Source: an uncultured Oligoflexia bacterium
Lineage (GTDB): Bacteria > Bdellovibrionota > Bacteriovoracia > Bacteriovoracales > Bacteriovoracaceae
NCBI GenBank assembly: GCA_913058265.1
Contig: CAJXPQ010000014.1
Coordinates: 29,236 to 93,235 of the forward strand
Direction: 5' to 3'
Length of the DNA: 64,000 nt
Position 1 is the first letter of the stretch. Every line of letters starts with the position of its first letter. The position numbers were made by a program, and so were the translations under genes. The notes under the pieces were generated by a model. That model had not been told where the DNA came from and made no database searches. It worked only from the letters and a program-made list of their open reading frames with translations. Shown here piece after piece: positions 46,936 to 54,828 of the stretch.

Positions 46936-47484
46936 TTGAGCTTTGAAATTTTTAAAATAATTGAAGACCAGGCGCTACTAGGATTTACAGGTAAAATAAA
47001 TCTTCAAGTGAAGTCTAATAGTGCTCATGTTGGTAGTATTTATTTTTTAGATGGAAAAATTATTAATGCAGCTTTATCAGAAATGGATTCATACAAAAGT
47101 TTTATTAATTTATGCATTGAAAGTAATGTTAATAAGAATATAAAATTTGTTGTGGAGCCAGAGCTACTAACTTTAATAAATAAGAAGATAGATATACCGT
47201 TTAGCGTTCTAAAGAAAAAAATATTAAGTGTCTATGATGAATATATTAAAGCCAAAAAAAACAAACCACCTATGAATTTAAAGATATTAACTAAGACTAA
47301 ATTTTTAAATTCAAATGAGGAAGTAACAGCGCAAGAGTTTAAACTACTTTGTAGCTTATCAGATTATAGCAGTGTTAAAGATATTTATACTTACTCAGAT
47401 CTCTTGGAGTATGAAATAACAAATACACTAATGTCCTTAAGAAAGAAAAATGCAATTAAATTAATACAAGTAAGTAAGGAGTAA
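46936..47484 (+). CDS. DUF4388-like protein
   Basis: 182 residues, starting with TTG behind an AGGTGA ribosome-binding site. The first 60 residues (LLGFTGKINLQVKSN, GSIYFLDGKIINAAL) match the pattern of DUF4388/PATAN-type domains found in signalling proteins of delta-proteobacteria-like lineages. The C-terminal third is helical (SDYSSVKDIYTYSDLLEYE) and could be a small winged helix. Role unknown; probably an intracellular adaptor. Confidence 0.65.
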   Translation: MSFEIFKIIEDQALLGFTGKINLQVKSNSAHVGSIYFLDGKIINAALSEMDSYKSFINLCIESNVNKNIKFVVEPELLTLINKKIDIPFSVLKKKILSVYDEYIKAKKNKPPMNLKILTKTKFLNSNEEVTAQEFKLLCSLSDYSSVKDIYTYSDLLEYEITNTLMSLRKKNAIKLIQVSKE

Positions 47485-47486
47485 AA

Positions 47487-47678
47487 ATGAAAACGCAAAA
47501 GCATAATGAAGGCCCAGTAGGCGAACTCAAAGTCATGATCGAAGAAAAAATGATAAATGATCTAAACCTTATGGTTGAGAATACTGATTTCTCTATAGAT
47601 GAGCTTGTTGTTATTGCCCTTAAAAGGTTTCGCTCATCTCATGCAGATTATATGGGTGTAAAGGTTGATTTTCCTTAA
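47487..47678 (+). CDS. small ribbon-helix-helix-like protein
   Basis: 63 residues behind an AAGGAG ribosome-binding site, two bases after the DUF4388-like gene. A short strand (ELKVMIEEKMI) followed by two helices (NDLNLMVENTD, IDELVVIALKRF) resembles CopG/MetJ DNA-binding folds, though the basic strand residues are few. It ends the mrp unit. Family assignment tentative. Confidence 0.55.
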   Translation: MKTQKHNEGPVGELKVMIEEKMINDLNLMVENTDFSIDELVVIALKRFRSSHADYMGVKVDFP

Positions 47679-47709
47679 GCCCTTTTGAACCTTAAAACTG
47701 TCTAATATC

Positions 47710-47785
47710 TAGGCAGTGCCTAAACTATATACAAACTTATCTCAGAAAAGACTTTAATTACAGTAGGTTATGCCCACTGCACCTA
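47710..47785 (+). promoter_or_regulatory. two dyad elements upstream of a sigma-54 promoter
   Basis: TAGGCA-G-TGCCTA at 47710-47722 is a perfect inverted repeat. A second, looser dyad TAGGT...ACCTA spans 47764-47785 and shares the core CACTGC with the complement of the first. Their positions relative to the -24 element (about -110 and -50) suit enhancer-binding-protein sites. Binding is inferred. Confidence 0.55.
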
Positions 47786-47795
47786 GGCTATATAT

Positions 47796-47810
47796 TGGCA
47801 CGCCCCTTGC
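47796..47810 (+). promoter_or_regulatory. sigma-54 (RpoN) promoter
   Basis: TGGCACGCCCCTTGC contains GG and GC separated by exactly 10 bases and matches the -24/-12 consensus TGGCACG-N4-TTGC. Transcription would start near 47822, about 16 bases before the ATG of the next gene, with the AGGAG ribosome-binding site at 47825-47829. Confidence 0.88.
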
Positions 47811-47837
47811 TTTATATATGGCATAGGAGTTTTAAAT

Positions 47838-48845
47838 ATGAAGGCCATAAAGAGCATTACAATTTTCACGTTTTTCACCATTGCAGCTTTATTTGTTGTA
47901 CTGGGAGGATTCAATTCGATCTATACAGATCAAACTGCATTTATGGAAAATGACTTTGATATTAAATTTGCTAAAAGAATAGATGAAATGAATGGTGAAG
48001 TTACAGTTGGAAGACTTGCAGCTTCACTTAGACCTTGGAAAGATAGCGTTAAGAAAATCGACATGAATAAGGTTAATGCACAAGCTTCTAGCTTAGATGT
48101 ATATGTAGTTGGTAAAGAAGTTAAAGCTCAAGTCGCGGCAGTTCAGGATTCATTTGTTCCAGAGCCAGCAGTTAAAGACAACTTAGTTTTAGAATTAACT
48201 GGCGGACTATATGATAAGGCATCAATTAATATTGGTAATAATATTAATGGAGCTGCAGAAACAGTAGATGGGGTCATTCAAAACGTTAAGATTAATCTTC
48301 CTGGTGGGGAGGTATTTACGATAGATACAAGAGAGAGAATGGTAGGAAACGTTTTTGAGTTCGAAGACTCACAAACTAGAGAACTACGTTCTGGATTATT
48401 TTATAAAGTGAAAGCTAATACCTATATGATTACTATTACAGACGACTCAAAGTATGCAGGCTTAAGATTAGAATTTAAGGCTGAGAGTAAAGGCGAGAGA
48501 GAAGAAAACTTTGGGCAAGCTGGTTATGATCAAGAATTAGCTGCTATTGAAAAAGAAGAGAAAGAGAATCAAGCAGAACAACAAAAAGAAGAAAGTAATG
48601 AATCACAGTTTGATAGCAAAGATAGCTATGCACAAACTGAGGAGTCAAACCAAAATAACTCTGAAGTTTACGATTATCAAAATGAATATAATGACGAGTA
48701 TGATAATGAAAATATAGATCAAGAACAATTTGCTAAAAACAGTGAAGATTTTTATTCACCTGTAGAGAATGACTACTTTAAAGAAGATACAATGCAATTA
48801 GATTTAGATACTGAGCAAAGCTACGGACACAACTTTAACCAATAA
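47838..48845 (+). CDS. sigma-54-dependent exported acidic protein of unknown function
   Basis: 335 residues. The N-terminal hydrophobic segment (about 5-24) is a signal peptide or anchor. Residues 30-225 are globular with beta character (NLVLELTGGLYDKASINIG, INLPGGEVFTIDTRERM). From about 225 to the end the sequence is dominated by Glu, Gln, Asn, Asp and Tyr and is likely disordered. I recognise no family. The sigma-54 promoter with two upstream dyads makes this a tightly regulated single-gene unit, convergent with sdaA. In predatory bacteria sigma-54 has been tied to life-cycle changes, so stage-specific use is possible but not shown. Confidence 0.75.
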   Translation: MKAIKSITIFTFFTIAALFVVLGGFNSIYTDQTAFMENDFDIKFAKRIDEMNGEVTVGRLAASLRPWKDSVKKIDMNKVNAQASSLDVYVVGKEVKAQVAAVQDSFVPEPAVKDNLVLELTGGLYDKASINIGNNINGAAETVDGVIQNVKINLPGGEVFTIDTRERMVGNVFEFEDSQTRELRSGLFYKVKANTYMITITDDSKYAGLRLEFKAESKGEREENFGQAGYDQELAAIEKEEKENQAEQQKEESNESQFDSKDSYAQTEESNQNNSEVYDYQNEYNDEYDNENIDQEQFAKNSEDFYSPVENDYFKEDTMQLDLDTEQSYGHNFNQ

Positions 48846-48850
48846 CTAAC

Positions 48851-50242
48851 TTAACATTCAGTAATATTAACGGCCAGTCCTCCACGACTGGTCTCTTTAT
48901 ATTGTTTCTTCATATCTTTACCAGTTTGTTTCATTGTCTTTATAACCTTATCTAAAGAAACAAAGTGTGTACCATCACCTCTTAATGCCATTCTACTCGC
49001 ATTAATAGCCTTTATAGCACCCATAGCATTTCTTTCAATACAGGGAATTTGCACGAGACCACCGATCGGGTCACAGGTAAGTCCTAGGTTGTGCTCCATC
49101 GCAATTTCAGCCGCATTCTCAACTTGCTCTGGCGTTCCTCCAAGGACTTCGCATAAAGCTCCGGCCGCCATAGAACACGCAACTCCGACCTCACCTTGGC
49201 AGCCAACTTCTGCACCAGAAATACTTGCATTTGTTTTATATAATATTCCTATAGCACCAGCTGTCAGAAGAAAATTAATGACACCTACATCAGAGGCTCC
49301 AGAATGAAATCTTCTATAGTAATGTAGCACTGCGGGTATAATTCCGGCGGCACCATTTGTAGGAGCTGTGACAACTTGACCACCAGCTGCATTTTCCTCA
49401 TTTACAGCAAGAGCATAAAGATTGACCCAATCCATAACACTTAGAGAGTCTGTTAATTGCTGTTCAGGATTCTCTAGAAGATTTTTATATATTTTAGGAG
49501 CTCTTCTTTCAACTTTGAGGCCGCCAGGTAAAATTCCCTCGTTTTTAAAGCCTCTTTTTACACAGGCCTGCATAACACTCCATAACTTTAAAGCGTCAGA
49601 TTCAACATCCTCTTTGGACCTCCATGTGAGTTCATTTTCAAGGATGATTTCAGATATAGATATATTGAGATCTTTTGAAATATTTAAAAGCTCTAAGCCA
49701 GATTTAAATGGATGTTTAATTTTTGAAGTATGGGGATTAATAATATTTGCTTTATCAACCTCTGTATCTTCAATAATAAAACCACCACCAATGGAATAGT
49801 AGGTATTTTTAAAAATTTCAACTCCGTCACTATCAAAAGCAGCAAAGCACATTCCGTTTGGGTGATAGGGTAGGTTCACCCGTCTATGAAATTTAATATC
49901 TTTAGAAGGATTAAAACTTATAATCTTTTGATGCTGTCCAAAGTTTAACTCTAGCTTCTTTATACTTTTAACATTCTCTATAATAGTATCAATTTTATCT
50001 GAATCAATTGTTACTGGGTCATGCCCTTGAATACCTAGAATAAAAGCTTTGTCAGTTCCGTGACCTTTTCCAGTAAGGGCCAGTGAACCGTAAAAATCGC
50101 ATTTAATTGAAACTATATCGTTGAACTTATTAAACTCAATGACTTGATCAATAAATTTTTTTGCGGCCTTCATTGGGCCCACAGTATGTGAACTCGATGG
50201 GCCAATTCCGATAGTAAAAATATCAAAGATACTTAAGGACAT
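48851..50242 (-). CDS. sdaA: L-serine dehydratase (single chain, Fe-S)
   Basis: Converts L-serine to pyruvate and ammonia with a [4Fe-4S] cluster. The N-terminal start [17 protein letters not shown] and the SDH alpha-domain segments ([51 protein letters not shown]) are typical, with Cys residues placed to bind the cluster. 463 residues matches the fused alpha-beta type. It is followed upstream by a lipid-kinase-like membrane protein 6 bases away. Use of serine as carbon source fits an amino-acid-consuming organism. Confidence 0.95.
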   Translation of the reverse strand: MSLSIFDIFTIGIGPSSSHTVGPMKAAKKFIDQVIEFNKFNDIVSIKCDFYGSLALTGKGHGTDKAFILGIQGHDPVTIDSDKIDTIIENVKSIKKLELNFGQHQKIISFNPSKDIKFHRRVNLPYHPNGMCFAAFDSDGVEIFKNTYYSIGGGFIIEDTEVDKANIINPHTSKIKHPFKSGLELLNISKDLNISISEIILENELTWRSKEDVESDALKLWSVMQACVKRGFKNEGILPGGLKVERRAPKIYKNLLENPEQQLTDSLSVMDWVNLYALAVNEENAAGGQVVTAPTNGAAGIIPAVLHYYRRFHSGASDVGVINFLLTAGAIGILYKTNASISGAEVGCQGEVGVACSMAAGALCEVLGGTPEQVENAAEIAMEHNLGLTCDPIGGLVQIPCIERNAMGAIKAINASRMALRGDGTHFVSLDKVIKTMKQTGKDMKKQYKETSRGGLAVNITEC

Positions 50243-50248
50243 TAGAAC

Positions 50249-50974
50249 CTACAAGTGAATTCCAAATAATGCACAAATCAGCCATAAGGTAGCAGACGTG
50301 AATAGAGGAATGGTGAGATTATCATCTATATTAACTGGTATTAAATCAAACAGAGTACAAATAAGGCCTAGCAACATCGAAATGAGAAGAGTTAAAAAAC
50401 TAACTTCGCCGTAATATCCTGATAGAACTGCAAGTGAAACTAAAAAGATCGAAACAAAAAAAGCTATTCCACCTTCAACCGAACGAGTTGGTGTGATTTT
50501 ATGCTTACCCCATTTTATGCCAACTATAGCAGATAATGGATCGGCGAGTGCAAGTGAGTAAATCCCTATCAAAGCAATAGGCTTTGGAAAAGTAATTATA
50601 GTTAATAGTACTGCCATTGCATATGGAACCATGGCCGATTCTTTTAACTGCTCTTCTGCTCTTATAATAAATTTTGTGAAAGGCAGTAGCTTGGCGGCCG
50701 TTTCAGGATAGTTAACTCTAATTTGCTCAACAACATATAAGAGACAGGCAATCGTTCCAAGAAAATGAACCATCTGCGAGTGATTAAAGGAAATTAAATA
50801 TAGCGTTGCAATTGAACCACCATTGAACATATGAAAAAGCCGTCTCATTACTTGAAGGTTATGCCTTGTAGCAAGAGGTGAGTACGTAGAATCCTGCTCA
50901 ATGTCTATATTGGCTGAAATGAGATCCGAGTCTTCAAGCTCATTATCTTCCCAGCTATAATTAATATGATCCAT
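50249..50974 (-). CDS. CTP-dependent lipid kinase-like membrane protein (SEC59/DGK1/VTE5 type)
   Basis: 241 residues with about six membrane segments after an acidic 35-residue N-terminal tail. Motifs RRLFHMFNGG, ALADPLSAIVGIKWGK, TRSVEGGIAFF and DDNLTIPL match the dolichol kinase/diacylglycerol kinase (CTP)/phytol kinase superfamily. The substrate could be diacylglycerol, phytol or a polyprenol. It shares a short gap with sdaA, but no metabolic link is evident. Confidence 0.8.
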   Translation of the reverse strand: MDHINYSWEDNELEDSDLISANIDIEQDSTYSPLATRHNLQVMRRLFHMFNGGSIATLYLISFNHSQMVHFLGTIACLLYVVEQIRVNYPETAAKLLPFTKFIIRAEEQLKESAMVPYAMAVLLTIITFPKPIALIGIYSLALADPLSAIVGIKWGKHKITPTRSVEGGIAFFVSIFLVSLAVLSGYYGEVSFLTLLISMLLGLICTLFDLIPVNIDDNLTIPLFTSATLWLICALFGIHL

Positions 50975-51097
50975 AAATATTTCCTTACAAATAAGTATCG
51001 GAGTATGCCCCCAGCGACATAAATTGTAAATATTTACTAAACTCTATGTGCTTGAATTTATAGGGGTAGTAAAGTTATTTCTAAGGTGATTTGATAA

Positions 51098-51979
51098 ATG
51101 GCTGACAAGAACAGTGTGAAATACTACTACACAGCACTACAAGTTTTAATATCGGCCATAAGCTCAAGCTTATACTTTGATGGGGAAGACTTTTTTAGAT
51201 CTCCAGATCAGACGCAAATAAAAAAATAATCTTCTTGGGTTTTGATGGCCTTGATCGAAGGTATTTTGATTATGCTGAAAAGAACTTAGGACTATTTAAA
51301 AAATTTAAAACAGTGGTGACACACGTAGCACCATTTCCATCAATTTCAGACTATTCATAGAATAAAATTGTTGGGACAACAAAGGTGTATGGCGCTAAAG
51401 GACGAATTAAAAACTATGAAGCGACCTATTTTGATCCTAGTAGAAATAAAGTCATCTAAGGCTAACTTCGTTTAATATGAGGTTTAAGCCAATTGCTTTT
51501 CAGCAGATGGGACTTAGTCTAAAGGTAACTAAAAATGTTTCGAGCGCAAATGTATTATTTGGGGGAACTGGAAAGGATGATTCTCCATTTCAAGTTTGGT
51601 TCACTGTACGTATTAATAAAGAAGATACAATTCGAGAAAGCTTTGATGAGGATGCAGAGTCTTTTATCTTTGGCTATTATTGAGGAAATCAAATCAAAAA
51701 TAGAAGCTTGGTCGATGGTGAAATTTATGTAAATTACTACTCTAAGAAGAATTTTGTTATGACTGTTCTAACTGAGGCCAAGCAATTACTATTAGCACAT
51801 GAAGCAAAGGATCTTGGGTAATTTTTCGACTTTGATCGAAACATATATGAAGACATGAGAAAGCCTTCCCTGATAGGAATCTGAAGAATGCAGAAATTAT
51901 TGGAATAACTTTTCAACATCATTCGAATGATACTAAAATTAATTCAGAGGCTTTCTTTAAGCAGTTAAGCTTCAAATAG
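51098..51979 (+). pseudogene. decayed type I phosphodiesterase-like gene (alkaline-phosphatase superfamily)
   Basis: A chain of frames encodes pieces of one protein of about 290 residues. It starts MADKNSVKYYYTALQVL in frame 2 and shifts at an A-run (about 51219-51226) into frame 1, which reads IIFLGFDGLDRRYFDYAEKN, then APFPSISDYS. A TAG at 51358-51360 stands where Trp is expected, followed by NKIVGTTKVYGAKGRIKNYE. A second shift near 51457 enters frame 0, which is broken by TGA at 51681 and TAA at 51819. A third shift near 51862 returns to frame 2, ending at 51979. The FDGLD start and PSISDYS segment match the metal and nucleophile region of type I phosphodiesterases. Three frameshifts and three internal stops of different kinds make it non-functional. 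Confidence 0.85.
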
Positions 51980-52033
51980 CCTGTAATTATTACCTTATGC
52001 TAAGCTAGCAACTGTCAGTTAGTTTCAATTATG

Positions 52034-52066
52034 AGATTAATCTCCCATCAAATGGGGAGAAAATCT
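52034..52066 (+). promoter_or_regulatory. hairpin enclosing the ribosome-binding site
   Basis: TCTCCCAT (52041-52048) pairs with ATGGGGAGA (52052-52060) with one bulged G. A lower stem AGATT/AATCT (52034-52038 with 52062-52066) ends one base before the ATG at 52068. The GGGGAG ribosome-binding site is completely inside the stem. This could be a thermometer-like or protein-controlled switch. Confidence 0.6.
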
Positions 52067-52067
52067 A

Positions 52068-52880
52068 ATGTTTAAATCCATTATCATATTATGCTTATCA
52101 ACACTATTATTTGCTGGCTGTGCACCAAAGAAAAAGGCTATAAGTACTACTTTGGGCGGTGAATCTCAGCCTATTGAAGAGGATAATATTGACCAAGATT
52201 TAGGACCAGATATAGTTCAGTACACACCTGAAGAAATTCAACAGAAATTAGTAGGTAATATTTATTGTGAAGAAAATCCTAGTCGGGAGGATAATGGTGA
52301 TCTAGTAGCACAACACTTTTCATTTTTTGCTAATAATATTATCCACTTTAGCTTCGTTGGAAATGCACATAATACAAAATCTTTTGGTGGATCATGGGGA
52401 CTTTCTGGAAAAGTATTAACTATGAAAATTAATATAGCTGGTGAAAGTCAAAGACTAAAAGCTTATACCGGTTTTAAGTTAAGTGGAGTCCTTGTTTTAA
52501 ATCTAAGTGGTTCTATCATAACTTTTAATCCATGTGGAAAAACAGCGGATATTGATCTCAATAATGCTACTGTTACTCCAGATAGTCCTGATAGCACGCT
52601 ACCTTTAATGAATATAATAAAAGGTAATCTCTTCTGTAATATTGAGGACATTAATCATCAAGTCTATTTTGCATTTGATAATAGGTACTCTGAAGCGAGA
52701 GTTTCTGGGGGTGAGGATGCAGAACCTATCTTAAATGGTGTGTGGTCACTTGAGAATAATATCTTAGTTGTTAGTGGTAATGAAGTATCAGCAGTAGAAA
52801 CTTTGTTAGACTATACATACGAAGGTATCCTAGTAATGACTAGGGACTTAAGTGAAACGAACTTTAAGGTTTGCTATTAA
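52068..52880 (+). CDS. lipoprotein with two tandem similar domains
   Basis: 270 residues with a lipobox FAGC (Cys18). Two similar units follow. Unit 1 (about 62-167) starts GNIYC and contains FGGSWGLSGKVLTM, then GVLVLNLSGSIITFNPC. Unit 2 (about 184-269) starts GNLFC and contains LNGVWSLENNILVV, then GILVMTRDLSETNFKVC. Each begins and ends with Cys, so each probably closes with a disulfide. The fold looks like a small beta-barrel. Its ribosome-binding site lies in a hairpin. Convergent with the desaturase gene. Function unknown. Confidence 0.75.
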   Translation: MFKSIIILCLSTLLFAGCAPKKKAISTTLGGESQPIEEDNIDQDLGPDIVQYTPEEIQQKLVGNIYCEENPSREDNGDLVAQHFSFFANNIIHFSFVGNAHNTKSFGGSWGLSGKVLTMKINIAGESQRLKAYTGFKLSGVLVLNLSGSIITFNPCGKTADIDLNNATVTPDSPDSTLPLMNIIKGNLFCNIEDINHQVYFAFDNRYSEARVSGGEDAEPILNGVWSLENNILVVSGNEVSAVETLLDYTYEGILVMTRDLSETNFKVCY

Positions 52881-52881
52881 T

Positions 52882-53661
52882 CTATTTAGCCAAGTTTAAC
52901 TTTATTAAAAGTCTAATGTAGCAGTGTCCTAGATCAAACTCACCCTTCTTATGACCCATATTGATCGCCGTAGGAGTTTTATGATGATTATTATGAAACC
53001 CTTCTCCTCCTGAAATCATGGCGAGGAGCTTTGAGTTCTTAGATAAATCTGATGTCTCATAATTCCTATAACCATACATATGACCAATGCTATTGATTGC
53101 CCAAGTTGAATTTAAGGTGATCATAAGTCTAAAGCACCCTAACCATAAAAGCATATCAACGCCGCCAAAGTAATAAAGCGCGATAAATGTCATCAATAGT
53201 AGTGGCGCAAATAGTTTTTGAAATAATACTAATGTAGGATCATTAATAAGATCTTTGGGTGGATTTATGAACTCTTCCATTTTCTTTCTTTTATCTTGTT
53301 GAAAAAGCCAACCTAGGTGAGATTTCCAAAAACCCTCTAATGTAGATTGTATATCTTTCTCAGTATCAGAATATTTATGATGAGTTCTATGAACTGTACA
53401 CCAAAGGATAGGTCCAGCCTGTCCAGCTAGTGAGGCGAGAGTAAGGTGTATTACACGAATTATGGGATGAGACTTAAAGGCTCTATGAGTTAATTCTCTG
53501 TGGTAGCAAACACTAATTCCAATAGTTCCAAATAATTGCCATAGCAAGATAGCAATTAGCATAAGGTTTAAACTAAAATAATTTGTAAACGCTAAAACAG
53601 CTCCAATGTGAATAAAGAGTAAAAATAGAGAAAGAAATATGAGCTGTATGAACTTATACAT
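52882..53661 (-). CDS. membrane fatty-acid desaturase (delta-9 acyl-CoA/lipid type)
   Basis: Introduces a double bond into acyl chains with a di-iron centre. The three histidine boxes are HRELTHR, HRTHH and HNNHH, the pattern of acyl-CoA delta-9 desaturases (SCD/DesC). Four membrane segments are visible and 259 residues is at the short end of the family. It overlaps by 8 bases the small membrane protein gene upstream, which could be a partner. Such enzymes adjust membrane fluidity at low temperature. Confidence 0.92.
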   Translation of the reverse strand: MYKFIQLIFLSLFLLFIHIGAVLAFTNYFSLNLMLIAILLWQLFGTIGISVCYHRELTHRAFKSHPIIRVIHLTLASLAGQAGPILWCTVHRTHHKYSDTEKDIQSTLEGFWKSHLGWLFQQDKRKKMEEFINPPKDLINDPTLVLFQKLFAPLLLMTFIALYYFGGVDMLLWLGCFRLMITLNSTWAINSIGHMYGYRNYETSDLSKNSKLLAMISGGEGFHNNHHKTPTAINMGHKKGEFDLGHCYIRLLIKLNLAK

Positions 53662-54076
53662 TAAGGGCGATATATACTGTGAACATTGTTAACAAAACAT
53701 TGAAAACCACATTATATAAACTTCGTTTGAATTCAAGTTTGTATGCTTCAAGTAATAAGTCTCTTTGAGCGACTCTTAGAATTGCTCTGGCCAAAAACAT
53801 CGCTGCCAGTATTAATAATATGGCACTCTTTGTTTTTGAATCTTCAAAAGCAGCTGTATAAAAAGTAATGGCGGAAGTGAAAAGAGCAAATTTTCCAACA
53901 GCTCTTACACAGATATGATATTCAGGAGAAAACTTTTCCGGAAGATCTAGCTTGTAGGTTTTTTCACAAAAGTATCTTATCCATGAAGCAGGACCTATAG
54001 AAGTTATTCCACCTATCAAGTGATAGACTCCACTACCGTATAAAATTAATTGTGCTGCAGAATCTAAAGAATTCAT
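53654..54076 (-). CDS. small polytopic membrane protein, desaturase neighbour
   Basis: 140 residues with three to four hydrophobic segments (about 5-28, 62-78, 84-98 and 118-138). I recognise no motif beyond general similarity to small uncharacterised integral membrane proteins. Its 3' end overlaps the desaturase start by 8 bases, so the two are translated together. Confidence 0.65.
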   Translation of the reverse strand: MNSLDSAAQLILYGSGVYHLIGGITSIGPASWIRYFCEKTYKLDLPEKFSPEYHICVRAVGKFALFTSAITFYTAAFEDSKTKSAILLILAAMFLARAILRVAQRDLLLEAYKLEFKRSLYNVVFNVLLTMFTVYIALNV

Positions 54077-54168
54077 ATCTAAGGTTATCCAAAAAGCTTT
54101 GTGAATGGAAGTAAAAAAACATCAATAAGATTGGTATCATGTTGTAATTTTATGACTTTTAGGAGTAA

Positions 54169-54780
54169 TTATAAAAGTTCTGTTAGTATCGTTTCTAGTT
54201 CTTCTTTAGAGTAAATACTTGCAGGTGCAAAATAAAGATCAATTGTTGAAAATGGCTTTGGAAACTTAGCTTTGTTCCATGACTTCTCAAAAATTTTGAC
54301 ATTACTGGCAGCTGCTCTTACTGGAATTATGGGAGTCTCTGTTTTCTTGGCAACAGCACATATGCCCTCTTTGACTTTATAGATAGGGCCTCTCGGTCCA
54401 TCAACTGCGAAGGCCATCTTGTAACCTGAGCGAACTTTTTTTATTGCTGCAATAAGACCAGAGATAGCTTTCTTTGAAGATGAGCCTCTAACCGCTTTAT
54501 AGCCTAGTAGAGTTGCAGCATTATTCATTATCTCGCCGTCTTTCGATATTGATATGAGAACTGACATATTTCGATTTCTAAAAAAATTAAGAAGGCATAA
54601 CTCATCTTGGTGAAAGAAAGCGAGTAAGTACTTAGTTTTAAGAGTTGGCCTGCGCTCGTTGTAAAACTTATAAAAAAGTTCTTTATCACTGTCAGATTTA
54701 AAGTGAAGTTTATACTTAAGTGTCATACCGATAAATCGGACCAGGAGAAATGCAATGAACCCTAATATTTTTTCTCTCAT
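54169..54780 (-). CDS. DUF374-type acyltransferase
   Basis: 203 residues. The pattern FFHQDELCLL, ISISKDGEIM, GYKAVRGSSSKKA and AFAVDGPRGPIYKVK is that of DUF374 proteins, distant relatives of lysophospholipid and lipid A acyltransferases, here with HQDEL in place of the HX4D box. The substrate is probably a lipid A or phospholipid precursor. The ATG at 54780 comes 3 bases after the T-run of the etfA terminator and has no ribosome-binding site; the next in-frame ATG is at 54726. How it is expressed is unclear. Confidence 0.8.
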   Translation of the reverse strand: MREKILGFIAFLLVRFIGMTLKYKLHFKSDSDKELFYKFYNERRPTLKTKYLLAFFHQDELCLLNFFRNRNMSVLISISKDGEIMNNAATLLGYKAVRGSSSKKAISGLIAAIKKVRSGYKMAFAVDGPRGPIYKVKEGICAVAKKTETPIIPVRAAASNVKIFEKSWNKAKFPKPFSTIDLYFAPASIYSKEELETILTELL

Positions 54781-54783
54781 AAT

Positions 54784-54809
54784 AAAAAAGGCCAGACTTT
54801 CGCCTGGCC
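54784..54809 (-). terminator. Rho-independent terminator of the acd-etfB-etfA operon
   Basis: On the minus strand GGCCAG, an 8-base loop and CTGGCC are followed by six T. It lies about 20 bases after the etfA stop. Confidence 0.88.
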
Positions 54810-54828
54810 ATATCTCAAGTACTCTTAA

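Noticed and set aside
51477..51683. A separate 68-residue gene
   Set aside because: It is one in-frame fragment of the decayed phosphodiesterase-like gene and has no ribosome-binding site.
51098..51979. Stop-codon recoding or programmed frameshifting instead of a pseudogene
   Set aside because: All three stop codons and three separate frame changes occur with no recoding signal; neighbouring genes use all stops normally.
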